From Chrysemys picta bellii (Eukaryota > Chordata > Testudines > Emydidae), in the NCBI RefSeq assembly GCF_011386835.1, contig NC_088800.1, positions 19,892,572-19,956,571 of the forward strand: DNA of 64,000 bases, given 5' to 3'. The notes beneath the pieces were generated by a model, which had not been told where the DNA came from, made no database searches, and worked only from the letters and a program-made list of their open reading frames with translations. Positions 11,241-22,422 of the stretch are shown in pieces. How positions within the stretch are numbered: the stretch's first letter is position 1; every line of letters starts with the position of its first letter. The position numbers and the translations under genes are program-made.

Positions 11241-13840
11241 ACTATTGACACCAGTTAGTTCCCATTTTTTGCTCTATTTTTCTCTATTTAAGACCAGTCT
11301 TTGGTCAAACTTTGCCATCCCTTCCCCTCCCTTACATATAGAGTTCCTGTTGCCAATATAAGTTCAGTGCAGTCGGGAACAATTGTCTTGGAATTAGTTG
11401 TGCACCAGCTAGTAGTTCTGGAAGGTGTTTGTGTAATAACAAGTAGGTAGCCATATTTAGTTGCGTGTTGGTAGTCAACTTGGGTTCTTAGTGCAGTTCA
11501 ACAGCAAAGCACTGAACTACAGATAGATACATTTACTAGAACTGCACTTAATTTAATTTGAAAAGGTGCCAGAAGTGGGAGTGGAAAAATAGATGGCAAG
11601 GGAAGCAGCTGGGCTGACAGAAGGGTTTGCACCCCACTTGTATACAATACAATTGTATACTGGGATTGATGTGAGGATTGTCTTCAAAAATATTTGAAAA
11701 AGAGTAAATTGGAAATATTTTAATACCAAAACAAATCTGACAGCCATTCCTTCTTCTTTTCCTTTGTCTTTCTAGCTTTACATTTTTAGGATCTTCTTAC
11801 CTTTGGTTTGGTCAGTTTTGGCTAATTACCTCTGCCACTTTCTAACATCCAAACTCATTTTTCAGGTTTGAGACTGACAAGATGTATATTTTCTTGTGGG
11901 ATGGATTTTCAGGATCAGATCCTTAGATACTTGCATAATATCGAATGGAAGTTAGGAGACAGTGTAAAGTTCCCACTTGTGCTGCCCTGATCTTTGTGCT
12001 TCACTGTGCATGCTTTCCACTATGCACTGGGTTAGAGCAACCTAAGGACTGTTCTAAGTTACACTGGCCTGTAAAGGCCATAAGGAGCTGAAGGCCAAAC
12101 CCAGGAGAAAGGCATAACAGTGATTTCCCAGTCATGGCCCCTTTTCAGTAACCACACTGCTCTTCTCTGCTAAGTTTACAGCAAGGAGAGCAGTGCGGAA
12201 TATAAGGCCCTGCGCTAACTCTATGCTGCTACAGGATCACCCTTGCAATTGGGGTAATCCTCCCTGAACTTACTCAGCTTTTGCATCCAAAGTATGACAG
12301 CAGGACAGCACAAAGTGACCACAGCCCACCTGAGGATCTGATCCTTATTATCCCTCTTATTCCTCTATTTCTGTTTTATTGTTCTTTTCCTCTTCCATTT
12401 TATCCATCTTCTATTTTTTCTGGTTATATCTGTTAACCCTTGTTTCTTTATTTTATTTATTTCTTTTCTACTCGCCCATAATCTTGGCCCTTCCCCCCCC
12501 TTCTTTATTGTTGTTTTCTTCTTCCACCTGTGTAGACGCTTTCCTTTCCTTTGTACCTGAGCGATCTCTCTCCCTTACTCCCCCATAACAATGCTGTATT
12601 TCCCTTCCCTTTTCTTTGCACAAACTATCACTTTTTTTTACCCATTGTCTCTGACTTATATCCTATCTGTGATTCCCTGTTGTCACTCCCATATATGACT
12701 CCTTTCAGACAGCTTATATTCTGCTGAGCTCTTTTGAAGCACTAAAACATCTTCAATTACCATAGCTCCACCTAGGGAGGCAACATAGCACTTCTGTCTA
12801 CTGCAGAACCAATTCAGCAGCATATGAGGATGCATTAGGGGGTTTGGCAGAGTAATTTGGATGATAGGTACAAATGGATTCTCATAAATGTTGGCATCCT
12901 GGTAACGATCCTGGTTACCCAGCACAGACTTTTTTTTAACCTCATCAAGTTTCCATACATCATGTATGTGCACCACTATAGAGAACAAAGTTCTTAGTAT
13001 GTGTTATCACTGACCCTTGATTAAAGGTTGGTTCCAAAAGTCTATTTTGTACTGTAGAATAAAAATACTAACTTAGATTACTTATTCTGGTAAATTAGTT
13101 TTGAGTAGTCAGATTTGTTCTTTAGTAGATGGTTTGATAGTTTTGGCTCTTATTGCTAAAGTACAAATGAATTTGAAATAACGATGTGTTTTATAAAGCA
13201 CTTGAACTTGGATAGAATTGAGAACTTCATGGGATGCTCTCTACACATTAATGTCAGGAAAATGTTAGAAATAGTACATAAATATATATCATAGTCCTTG
13301 GAACATATCTAATTCTATTCTTTTAGTGGAAAAGACAGGAAAGATTTTAAATTACATGAGCACTAATATTACAGAAAATCATTTTAAGTAAGTTGATTTC
13401 AAATAACAGAGGACTGGATCTCTCCACGCAGTAAACCTTGTGGGACAGAGCTAAGGGAAAATAAACTCTGCAAGGATCACCTTGGCCACTTTGTCTTTAA
13501 TCATGCCATCTGGGAGGGTGAGGTTTGTGTGCACCTGTAGAACTGGTGAGGGGACAGTGTGCATCTACCCGGCTCCACCTATACCTAACACTAGTCCAAT
13601 CACAAGGGGGGGAAAGATATCCATGAAGATCTTGGGGGCACAATCTGATCCAGAATAGTTAATTATTAGTCAGTGATTTAAATTTTTTTTAAATGTAACT
13701 GCAATTATAGTATTAATTTTAAAATCTAATTTTATTTGATTAGAGAAGCAAATCTAATAACTGAGAATTTACAATACGTCTCTTCCAAAAGTATGAGTAT
13801 GAAATTACTTATGGGTCCATATGTTTAAAAGAGCTCATCT
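11241..13840. other. No gene recognised; includes a pyrimidine-rich tract
   Basis: Mostly unassigned DNA. 12350-12660 is a strongly C/T-rich stretch on the plus strand with a run of nine C near 12493. A block at about 12000-12345, ending with 'gaggatctgatccttatt', looks like an old dispersed repeat but could not be named. Confidence 0.4.
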
Positions 13841-13930
13841 CCTATTTAGGCACCTAAATGGCATGGCCACATTTTCAAAAGTGCACGTATCCAGTGGTTC
13901 TGATTGAGAACAGTGGCTGTGAGTATGGAG
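13841..13930. repeat. Fragment of old dispersed repeat ('aggcacctaaat' family)
   Basis: The blocks 'tatttaggcacctaaatggc' and 'cattttcaaaagtgcacg' match the same short reptile repeat vocabulary seen at 50398-50530 and 56890-57075. Confidence 0.45.
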
Positions 13931-14584
13931 CAGACACACTGCTTCATTCTACAGCAACCTCACATGCAGAATTCCCTTAAAATCAAACAGGTAGGTTAGT
14001 CCATATAGAAAAATGACGTTTCACCTCTCCATGCCAATAATATTTATCATTTTATAATACTTTTTATATTCAAACATTTAACAAACATTGGGCTAGGTAG
14101 TTTCCCTCCACAGATAAAGGTGATGATCCGTGTGTGAATGATCCTCTATGCAGGGATCAAAGGGAGTACAATCTGGCCTGTTAATTACATTGCAGTGATT
14201 TTAAATGTTTTCGTTTGATCTTGATCATCTTTCCTTATAAGCTGGCAGTCTTCTTTGCAACATGAACATAGATATTCAGCCTCTTCTGATCCTTGATCTT
14301 ATACAGATAGTTCAAGGTATCACAATGTCAGCCGAATAGGCAAGGCAAATATCAAAAAGTGCAAATAAAAATGATCAACAAAGTTTAAGAAACATTTGAT
14401 CTTACTGCTCTTTGTTTGAATTACCTAATCATAAGATCTTTAGAAAAGCCAACTCTGATTCTGGATTTAATTTTAAGCATGTTGGCATATGGTTGCGTTT
14501 TAAATCCAGCTTCAATAGAGTAGCTAAACACAAACAATGTTAGTGGGGTTTCATTTTTTGCTTTCAGAACTTGAACTAACCTAG

Positions 14585-14697
14585 GCCTGGTCTGCTCTAG
14601 AAACTTTTGCCAGTACAGTAATGTTAGTTAAGGGTGTGATTTTTTAAAAAAAACATTTCTATACTGGCAAACGCCCTACTGTAGATGCAGCTCTAGA
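14585..14697. mobile_element. Short foldback MITE (hAT-like, decayed)
   Basis: The two ends are imperfect inverted repeats. 'ttttgccagtacagtaatg' at about 14606 pairs with the complement of 'catttctatactggcaaacg' at about 14655, and the outer 'ctctagaaa' pairs loosely with 'gcagctctag'. The arms are separated by an A/T-rich loop. No target duplication could be fixed. Confidence 0.5.
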
Positions 14698-15630
14698 GTC
14701 TGTAGCAGAAAATTGAGCTTTAACTCCATTGGAAACTGCTTTGAATTTATCTGAGATTAATGGTGATCATCTAACAGCTGCTTTTTAGTGTAATTATTTG
14801 GTAATCTCTGTCCATTTCCTATAGCAGACAAGTACTCATATAATATTAACTGGCAAATTTGTTGCCAGACTGAAGAGCGAGGGCAAGAATTAAGGTAGAG
14901 ACACTGAACTATTCATGTGGCAATAGTTTATTGAACTATTGCTTTACATCTGTGGATAGAGGATTTAAATCTCTAGTGTCATGAGGTTTCATTGTTATTG
15001 GCTAGATTTTCTGGACCATTTCCCCAGGTGGTGTAAATTGGTGTAGCTCCATAGAACTCAGTGCTGATTTATACCAACTGAGGATGTAGCCCAATATCCA
15101 CATCCTTACTATATCTGCTGTAACTCTGGGAATACTATCAAACTTAATTGGCAGGAGTATGTGGCAAAAGATTTTTTACATTTTTGGGTTGTTCCCTGTG
15201 AGACTTCATTTGTAAGAATTGCTGCAGGCTGTCATTTTTGTCTGCCATCCAGGGCACGTTGGCAAGAGTGTTGTGTACTAGACTTTGTGTCTGGTCATAG
15301 AAAAAAACCAATGCAGCTCAGCCAGACCATTTTGTTATTCCTTTAGAATTAAAAGCATATGAAACAGATGCAGCTTAATAAGTTTTTTTTATAAATAACA
15401 TCAACTTAAATAACTTAGAACAATAAAGTTCAAATATAACTTAAAATAAAGTTTAATGCTGTAACAAGAGAAAAAGCATGAATAACGGTGGAAAAACAAT
15501 ATTAAAAGCCATATGCCCTAACAGGAATTATACAAAAGATAGGTTATGTTACATAAAAAAACCTTAAGATGTCTGAATTTTTACTTCGTCGTTATATAAA
15601 ATGTTATTTTGTGGAAAGTGAGATGAAGTA
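14698..15630. other. Region beyond the likely FGF7 3' end; no gene recognised
   Basis: 14995-15090 contains 'ggtgtaaattggtgtagctc', part of a dispersed reptile repeat family also hinted at near 48215-48300. The rest is AT-rich. A further minus-strand AATAAA lies at 14932-14927, so a longer FGF7 transcript cannot be excluded. Confidence 0.4.
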
Positions 15631-16326
15631 CATTTTTATTTATTCCCTATTCCTATTATTTTACATACACTATTTTGAAACATCTTTTAGAGCAGCATTA
15701 GGTATTTGTTCTTGTTAATACATTTGACATTTTGTAGTGGTGCAACTTTAATTTTCCAAACAAGCTTTTTTTAATTGGAATATGACAGTAACAAATTTAC
15801 AAGATTTAAGGTTTTTTTCTGATCCTAGTTTATGTATAGTTTATCAGTTTCTCTGGGAACTATTTAAAATACTGCTCAATCTCCACGTTTAGTATTTGAC
15901 TTGATAATCTGACAAATCATTCCAGCAGCCTTAAAGTCCGACATATTTTACATAACATTATCATCTGCTTTATTATTATTATAGCAGCCAAGTTTAATAA
16001 GCAGATAGGTTTTTTAAATAAAATATCATCAGATAATCAAGTCATGACTTACTCTTAAGGGTAAATTAATTTAAGAAACTACCCAGTTACTATTACTAAC
16101 ATAATGATTGTACAACTCTTTACAATTTTTTACAACTTTTAGTTACTAAATCTGATTTTGTGTATATTTTCAAATCTTTTTAATGAAGTCTCTTTAAAAT
16201 AAACATAAATGCGCAAGTCCAGCTTGTTCAGTTTTTCAGTAGTATTCCAGCCTCTCTTGATTACTTGTTCAGTCTTCTTAAAAATAATCTTCCTGCTGGA
16301 ACTAGTTCTCTATAGATCATATATGA
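15631..16326 (-). other. FGF7: FGF7 3' UTR (extent uncertain)
   Basis: This is the AT-rich sequence directly after the FGF7 stop codon (16329-16327), read on the minus strand. Minus-strand AATAAA hexamers occur at 15974-15969, and as an overlapping pair (AATAAATAAA) at 15644-15635. Either could end the transcript. FGF7 mRNAs in mammals have long 3' UTRs, so use of the distal pair or still further sites is plausible. No repeat insertion was recognised in the interval, which suits retained transcribed sequence. Confidence 0.55.
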
Positions 16327-16521
16327 TTAGGATATTGCCAAAGGAAGAAAGTGGGATGCTTTGTGTTCTTTCTTTGTTTTTTTACCTTTCATAGGGACAC
16401 CTTTGTGGTTTAATGTCACAAACATCTCTTTCCCTTTGTTTGTCCAGTTTGCTGAAGCATAAGTATTGTAATGGTTTTCTTCAATCAGTTCTCTGAAGTT
16501 GCAGTCCTCATTGCATACTTT
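16327..16521 (-). CDS. FGF7: FGF7 terminal coding exon (keratinocyte growth factor C-terminus)
   Basis: FGF7 is a secreted, heparin-binding paracrine growth factor made by mesenchyme that activates the epithelial receptor FGFR2-IIIb. This exon encodes the last 64 residues plus a TAA stop at 16329-16327. The reading starts [20 protein letters not shown] and contains the core-fold segment [20 protein letters not shown]. It ends with the FGF7-specific basic tail [19 protein letters not shown]. The motif pattern [15 protein letters not shown] and GKKTKKE...HFLP separates FGF7 from FGF10 and FGF22. The acceptor is 'cttaacag' (16529-16522) and the junction with the preceding exon is phase 0 (K|K). 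No frameshift or premature stop is seen. Compared with the mammalian protein as I remember it, a lysine before WT is replaced by asparagine, creating NWT, a possible N-glycosylation sequon, and the last residue is serine. The exon is intact and likely functional. Confidence 0.97.
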   Translation of the reverse strand, partial: KVCNEDCNFRELIEENHYNTYASANWTNKGKEMFVTLNHKGVPMKGKKTKKEHKASHFLPLAIS

Positions 16522-16953
16522 CTGTTAAGAGTGAATGATAGCATAGCATAAAATTAGCACTTTTGTTCTTTAAATACACAATGGGCGTGAGGAAGTTGGG
16601 GGAAGAACATATACCAAATAATAAATACTATTTGTTATTAAAATACTCAATCAATTACTGAGGTCTCTTCAGTCTTAACTAACATATTTTATGTTTTAGC
16701 TTTGAATAGCCTCCCTTAGCAGCTGAAATATTTAACAAGAGGAGGATTTTTACTAAAACAAGATTAGGGATCTAATCTTTAGTTTCTGTTACCAGGCATA
16801 AAAATCCACCATTGCCATAGGATAAAGATGCAATCCATTTCCACGTACTAGCAGTAATGTACACACACTGCACAGATGTTATGTAAAAATCAGCAGAAAA
16901 TGTACACAAGTATATATTTCCATAGTATAATTTCTTTGCAATATTATCAGTAC
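16522..16953 (-). other. FGF7: FGF7 last intron (432 bp)
   Basis: It begins with GTACTG at 16953 and ends with AG at 16523-16522, both consensus on the minus strand. It interrupts the coding sequence between two lysine codons (phase 0), the position of the conserved second intron in the FGF core. No repeat was recognised inside it. Confidence 0.93.
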
Positions 16954-17057
16954 CTTTCCATAGAGTTTTCCAGACTTGTTCATTGCTAGAAAGTATTCAC
17001 TTTCCACACCTTTGATTGCCACTACTCCAACTGCCACTGTTCTTATTTCCAGAATAC
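16954..17057 (-). CDS. FGF7: FGF7 middle coding exon (104 bp)
   Basis: This exon encodes the centre of the FGF beta-trefoil: [20 protein letters not shown] followed by [14 protein letters not shown]. It starts with 2 nt completing a codon from the missing upstream exon and finishes on the AAG of a lysine. Its length of 104 bp equals the conserved middle coding exon of FGF genes. The acceptor 'ctttgcag' lies at 17065-17058 and the donor is GTACTG from 16953. The segment [14 protein letters not shown] is diagnostic of FGF7 (FGF10 has a quite different VAVKAINS-type segment, from memory). The next exon upstream, which would carry the signal peptide, was not found up to 64000. Confidence 0.97.
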
Positions 17058-17065
17058 CTGCAAAG

Positions 17066-18949
17066 AAACACATTGATGTCTGTAAACTATTCATTTGCTT
17101 CTTCAGTTTGTCTTAATGATTCCATAAAACTTCTGGTTTTATTTAAAATCCTAAACTGGTGTGAGTGGTTATTAAAATAAAAAGTTAATGTAGTTACACA
17201 TATGTAGTGCAGACAAGAATCGATCATGGTTTTCTCTTTAAAAAATCTCCTATATATGTATACTCACACCCACTCACAACTAACTCTGCATGTCAATTTC
17301 TAGTGCTATGTTTCCCACTCACCATATTATTCTAAACTGTACTTGCATTTTTTAAGAATCAGAAACTGTTTTCTTAAAATTTCTCTGGTTCAGGTTTCCA
17401 GTTGAAAGAAATATACATGTTTTAGCCAAGATTCACAGAATTTTTAAAGATCACATTTAAAAGATTTGTGAGAATTTTACCGGTGTCACCTCCTTAAGAA
17501 GCATAAACCTTAGAACTTGCAAATGATGGAAAACAGACCACAGAGTCTTAAGGAAGATAAAGTACCTGCTTGACCTTTACAGGCTTTGAAAACTGTCAGG
17601 AACTGAAAAGATATCTGCATTTGAAGAGAAATAATCAAAAGCTACAGTACTATCAAAACTTTCTTATTCAAATATCTTTAACCTAGAAAATTTGGAGTTG
17701 CCTTAATTTTGTGTTGACTGGTAGATGCTATTAACAAATATCCACAGTTACTAGTGTAACACAAAATACTCTTTGTTGATCAAAAATATGGAATTAAGAG
17801 TACACTGTGTAGTTTTCAGATTTAAGTATTTTAATAGTTTAAAGAATACAGTAATTTTGAGTTTGGGCCACACCTTTTCTGATATAAGACCATCCTCAGA
17901 ACAGTTGCTACCTAGTTTCCTCTTCTGACTTTCTTTCTACAGAGGGGTCTTTCTAGCTCAGCCAATTCCATTCAGAATCCAGTACCTAACCAAAGTGTGC
18001 TAGGCAAGAGAGAGAGAGGATTAAGGGTGTAACCTTACATCTTTGACAGACATCATTTTATCCAAGTTAACCACCTCTTTCCCAAAGTCCATTCTTGATT
18101 GATGGTACAGAATCCCCATTCCTATCCACTTATGTATCAGGAATGTGCAGTGGCAGTATTATCCATCATCACTACAGTAATTCAGGAGTGTTAATGTCAC
18201 ATTGTCCTCACCATAGTGTGAGTTTTTCACCTGAAGGATGCAGACGTCCCTCCCAAGCAAGACTTACATTTAATTTTATCTTTGTTTACAAATTTATGCT
18301 CATTTTTTGTGAAGTGGGAGGGAGGAGTGTGTGGGCTGTGGTTGTGGTTTTTGGTTTGTTAATTTTTTATAATCTGGTGTCATCTGTGCTACTGTATCTC
18401 CCTGTTATATGCCCTTTTCTACATTCTCTTGCCCTTCTACTCTTTACTCTTCCTTTTTGCTTCTTTAGTCTGTTGCCTCCTACTCACTTTGCTTCCATGC
18501 CATCCCCAGCCTATATACTTTCTTCCTTTTGTTTTTCCTACCACCAGATCTAATGCCTCTTCCCTTACTCTGTGCTTCTCTGTTCTTTTATCTGTTCTCT
18601 GATACTTCTCTACTCCACTGTAGAATCTACCAAACTTCAAATAAAATTTTCAAGTTTTTAACAAGTCTCACTCTGCGTGCAAGCATTGCAAAAAGGATTT
18701 GAGCCAAATAACTTCAAAGTGAAGCTCACCAAAAATTGTATTAACTTTCACTTTAAATTTCATGGTTGTGAAACCCGAGTGGAGCATTCAAACCAGATGA
18801 TTGGCCTGCAACTAACCAATTAAATATATGTTTGACATTTCTCAGCTGTGTGGAAAGAAAATGAGTTAAGTATTTATAATGACTTCACAGAACAGAGTAG
18901 ACATGCCTGAGTAGACTGCTATTGATGGCTAAGATAGTGTACCTGTTGA
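17066..18949. other. Intronic DNA without recognised features
   Basis: AT-rich sequence. 18000-18025 has a short GA-repeat. 18370-18620 is pyrimidine-rich on the plus strand, which explains the open frames on both strands there. The 152-codon plus-strand open frame at 18095-18553 has a low-complexity, pyrimidine-derived C-terminus and is not accepted as a gene. Confidence 0.45.
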
Positions 18950-19085
18950 AAAGCAGGGAGGCAGGTGGGCACAAGCCCGCCCGTGTCTGAAAGCCCCTCC
19001 CCCAGCCTAAGGGGAGGAGCTACTGAACCCAGGATTCAAATAATTACTGGGGACAACTGATGAATAACAGGGTCAGGAGTGAGGG
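18950..19085. repeat. Probable retroelement fragment (GC-rich block)
   Basis: A compact GC-rich block around 'cccctcccccagcctaaggg' at 18996 contrasts with the AT-rich surroundings and resembles turtle LTR-type repeats as I remember them. The ends are not defined. Confidence 0.3.
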
Positions 19086-20005
19086 TCATAGGTACAAAAC
19101 CAGGGATCCACAGGCTGTGTCAAATAGCAGCATATAGTGAGAAATAATATTACTTTTAAAAGGGAAGATGCTAAAATCTGTATTCTAAGAAAATGATACT
19201 GTATTAAACTTGGAATTTCTGAATTTGTAATTTTTAGCCCATTATTTCTTAATTTGGTGATGAAATCCACCATTATATTGATTTGTTTTGGGGTTGTTGT
19301 TTTTTTGACACATGCCAAACTCATACTTGTATGTTATCTGTCAGCCTTGAAGTAAATTGGGGTATGCCACAGTCTTGCCTGGAATACCGGGAGAATAGTC
19401 AAAGAATCAGGAATCAGAATTATGTGACCAAACAAATAATCATAACATCTCTAAATCCTACCCTGGAATGTGTGTGCATGACTCCCATTGAAGACACTGG
19501 GAGTTGCATTCAGGTATCCAAGGGCAGAGTTTGGCATTACTTGTTTAGTTCCTGAATTATGTATAGTTATTGGGGATGCTGAGCCATTTTATACAGCCTA
19601 CCTTGCCAGAATTGAAGGACTTTATTGAATAAAACCCTAGCTATTATAATTATACTCTATAAATGTGTAAAAAGATAGTATCAATTGCAGGTTATATTAA
19701 TAAATTATGTGGGTTTTGCTTCTTATTTCCTGAAAATCCTCTTTTTGTAAATAAAAATCAATACTTTTACTATGCTTGAGAAAAAAAAGATAAATGAGGG
19801 TTCTTATTTTAAAAATATATGAAGCACTCTTTGGCTTATTATTACATGGCTCTCGTAGCTTATATAATAAATAATTAGGATCCTATCTCAGAAATCTTTC
19901 ACCCTCTGATCCACAGAGACTGTGGAATGCCAGGAACATTATTAAGTCTTTGAATGTCACTTTTTTGAAGATGTTCTGCTCCTGTGTGATGGTGCCCTAG
20001 ACGGT
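19086..20005. other. Intronic DNA, nothing recognised
   Basis: AT-rich sequence with short chance open frames on both strands (to 90 codons). No splice-bounded coding segment was found. Confidence 0.4.
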
Positions 20006-20009
20006 AGAC

Positions 20010-20185
20010 TTTACATGCACTATCTAATATTACATCACAAGGTGTTGGGAAGAATAAAGTATCTTTATTGCCAGTAGAAGACTGTGATAAGTGATTTTCC
20101 CAAAACCACAGAGGGAGTTAGTGTCAGAGTAGGACTGGATCTCAGGAGTTCCTGATTCTCAGTCCTATGCTCAGAACACGCATCC
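20010..20185 (-). mobile_element. MIR/CORE-SINE relic
   Basis: Antisense MIR-like order: 'caaggtgttgggaagaataa' near 20038, 'gtgattttcccaaaaccaca' at 20091, 'gtgtcagagtaggactggat' at about 20121 and 'caggagttcctgattctcag' at 20143. This is the pattern of a decayed copy. Confidence 0.6.
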
Positions 20186-20209
20186 CTCTCAAGATTAACT
20201 CACCTATAA

Positions 20210-20530
20210 TGTAACAGAGTGCTCTCCCTTTAAGAGCTAGGAGGGCAAGGAGTTGTCAGCCCTGTTCTGGATGGAAGTCCAGCAAGTGGGTGTTGGGAAT
20301 CAGCTGACCCAACTGGACAGCATCTAGTGATTGGGTCTGATTCCAGGCTACATGATATAAATGAAAGCCCAAGGTGCATGAAGGAGCCTGCAACCAAAAG
20401 AGAGCTGAGAGTACGCTCTCCTGTGGCTAGAACAGAATGCTGTAAGAGGACAAGCAGGCCCTATCTATGGCTACAGGAGGCTAGAGGGCCCTCACAATCT
20501 CAGTTGAGACGAGGACTATAGCTTTTGTTG
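20210..20530 (+). mobile_element. Possible LTR-type retroelement fragment
   Basis: The block has promoter-like organisation: a 'ccctttaagagctaggaggg' segment at 20227, a TATA-like 'gatataaatgaaagccc' at 20354, and then a purine-rich leader. The order 'ctctttaag...gtcagccctgtt' recurs at 58870-58912, suggesting a shared family. Termini and target duplications were not found, so the class is tentative. Confidence 0.35.
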
Positions 20531-20566
20531 TTGGTTCATATTTCCTTTTGCTAGATATTGCCTGTT

Positions 20567-20884
20567 CTAAGAGTATGTCGACACTGCAACTGGGAGTGTG
20601 CTTCCCAGCTTGAGTAGACAGACCCGTGTTAGCTCTGCTCAACCTAGCATGCTAAAAGCAGCAGAGTAGCCAGGGGGAGCACAGGCAGGGGCTTGCGCTA
20701 GCTGCCCAAGTGTATAGCCAAGGTGGCCAGGCAGGTTTGTATTCGGCTGGTTAGCCCAAGCTGCTGCCTGTGCTACCCCTGGTTATGCTGCTACTTTTCG
20801 CCCACTAGATTTAGCAGAGCTAGCATTTGTCTGTCTACTTGAGCTGGGAAGCTCTCTCCCAGCTGCAGTGTAGAGGTACCCTTA
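20567..20884. mobile_element. Foldback MITE with long inverted arms
   Basis: The ends are inverted copies: CTAAGAGTATGTCGACACTGC at the left, and a right end whose complement reads CTAAGGGTACCTCTACACTG. Pairing continues inward for well over 50 bp, including 'gcttcccagcttgagtagac' against 'gtctacttgagctgggaagc' and 'gctctgct' against 'agcagagc'. This is a short non-autonomous DNA transposon that can fold into a long hairpin. I could not settle its target duplication. Confidence 0.8.
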
Positions 20885-21496
20885 GTCAAACAATGTGTGA
20901 TACTACATACCAATCATCTGATGGATGCAGTGCTTAATTTGTGCCAGGGCTCAGCCCTGACACATCGAGGCTTGGCAGTTCATAGCTCTGGGCTTGCTGC
21001 ATCAGTTATGGATGTAAAACAATTGCTTGAGCCACGGCACCTCGTTCATTACAAATTAAGCACTGGATGGATGGCAGTGTGTGTGTCATTGGTGTTACAG
21101 GAATTACATAATGAGCAAATACTCAACTGTGAGTTGCAGTAGATTGAGTGCTTAATCCAGCATAATATATCCACAGAAAACTGAACTAGTCAGCAGAAAA
21201 ACTGGCTAACTGTAGATACCATACTTTAAACTCCCCCAATCCTTCTACTTCCCCCGAAAACAAACACACTCTTGCAGTGAGCAAAAATCAGATGTCACAC
21301 AAAAAAATCTACTGCCAGGTAGGAAAAAGAAAACCATATTGCATTGCTATATCATCAGATCTCTCTATCAGGGGAGAATAGTCTATGGGTGTGCCATTTT
21401 AAGAATAATTACGGATAACCCAGAAAAAACTTTACAGATATTTTACCATTAGGATTTCAATTGCCCTCACCACATATTAAATAACTAACCTTTGTT
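20885..21496. other. Intronic DNA, nothing classified
   Basis: The segment 20920-21070 carries 'gtgcttaatttgtgccaggg' and, near its other end, 'cattacaaattaagcactgg', an inverted pair of about 16 bp with mismatches. It could be a further small foldback repeat. No coding segment was found. Confidence 0.35.
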
Positions 21497-21506
21497 TGGT
21501 TTGACA

Positions 21507-22397
21507 GAGAAGGTGAGTTGTCCCCCTTTAATTGCAACTTTTCCACCTGTTCAGAGGAAAGGGGTCATTGCCCTTTTAAAGCCCGCTCCTGCCCCCAAGA
21601 TTACCTGTTCCACATAAAAAGTAGGGAGCAGTCAGACAGATCAGGTCAGCAAACATCTTGCCCTCTCTCCCACAGGTGATCAGATGGGGTCCAGACCTCT
21701 TTTACCTGAAGCAGGTGAGCAGCACCCAACCTCGCACTCATGTAAGTAGTTAAAATACTCGTGTTCTGTTGCTGTCATTATCCTAGATGCTTCTTTCTCA
21801 GGAGGGCTGGGAAGGAATTTTCCCCTCATCACCAGATTGGGCTAGGCAAGATGTGGGTTTGGTTTTTTGTTTTTTGTTGTTTTTTTTTGCGGGGGTGGGG
21901 TGGGAGGGGGAGAGGGTGGCCTTCCCTACTGCAGGTTAAGGGTCTATTAAGTTATGAAATGAAATGGACATTAGGCTATACTGTCACAATTCATCATGTA
22001 AGCTTGTGGCAAATGTCCTGTGCAGATATTCTGCAGGGAATGGACATGGTGATCAGATAAAATGGACTGGTAAAGGACTTAAAGGAGGTATTCTTTAAAG
22101 GATCAGAGAAGGGGGGTTTGGGACTCCTACAACTGGTATGGTGAGGAGTCAACCATCACCACTCCTTTATAGCCCCCCTTAACTCTCATACAGAGCAGTG
22201 GGTTGGCTGGGACCAGGATATGGGTAAAGGGGAAGGCTGATGGCAGCCCCACAAGTATTTGGAAAGAATTATGGAATTATCTGCACTGTAAAATTTTATC
22301 TGATGGTTAGTCCTAGATATTTAAGAATAGAGTTGTGGTCTAATTAAAGCACATCCAGTGTCTCCTGTCCTCCTGGCGTAGCCAGACAATGCCTGGA
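21507..22397. mobile_element. Unclassified 891-bp insertion flanked by 10-bp direct repeats
   Basis: The sequence TGGTTTGACA occurs at 21497-21506 and again at 22398-22407, bracketing this segment like a target duplication. Inside are a TATA-like 'cacataaaaagtagg' near 21610, the repeat-type phrase 'gggctgggaaggaattttcc' at 21802, and an 'aattaaagcaca' polyadenylation-like motif near 22342. It lacks TG...CA LTR termini and clear inverted repeats. It may be an LTR-class or LINE-mobilised element. Confidence 0.45.
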
Positions 22398-22422
22398 TGG
22401 TTTGACATGGCCCATTAGGGTG

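Noticed and set aside
16327..17057. Assignment of the growth-factor exons to FGF10 or FGF22
   Set aside because: The segments [16 protein letters not shown] and [15 protein letters not shown] are FGF7-type; FGF10 has different residues at these positions.
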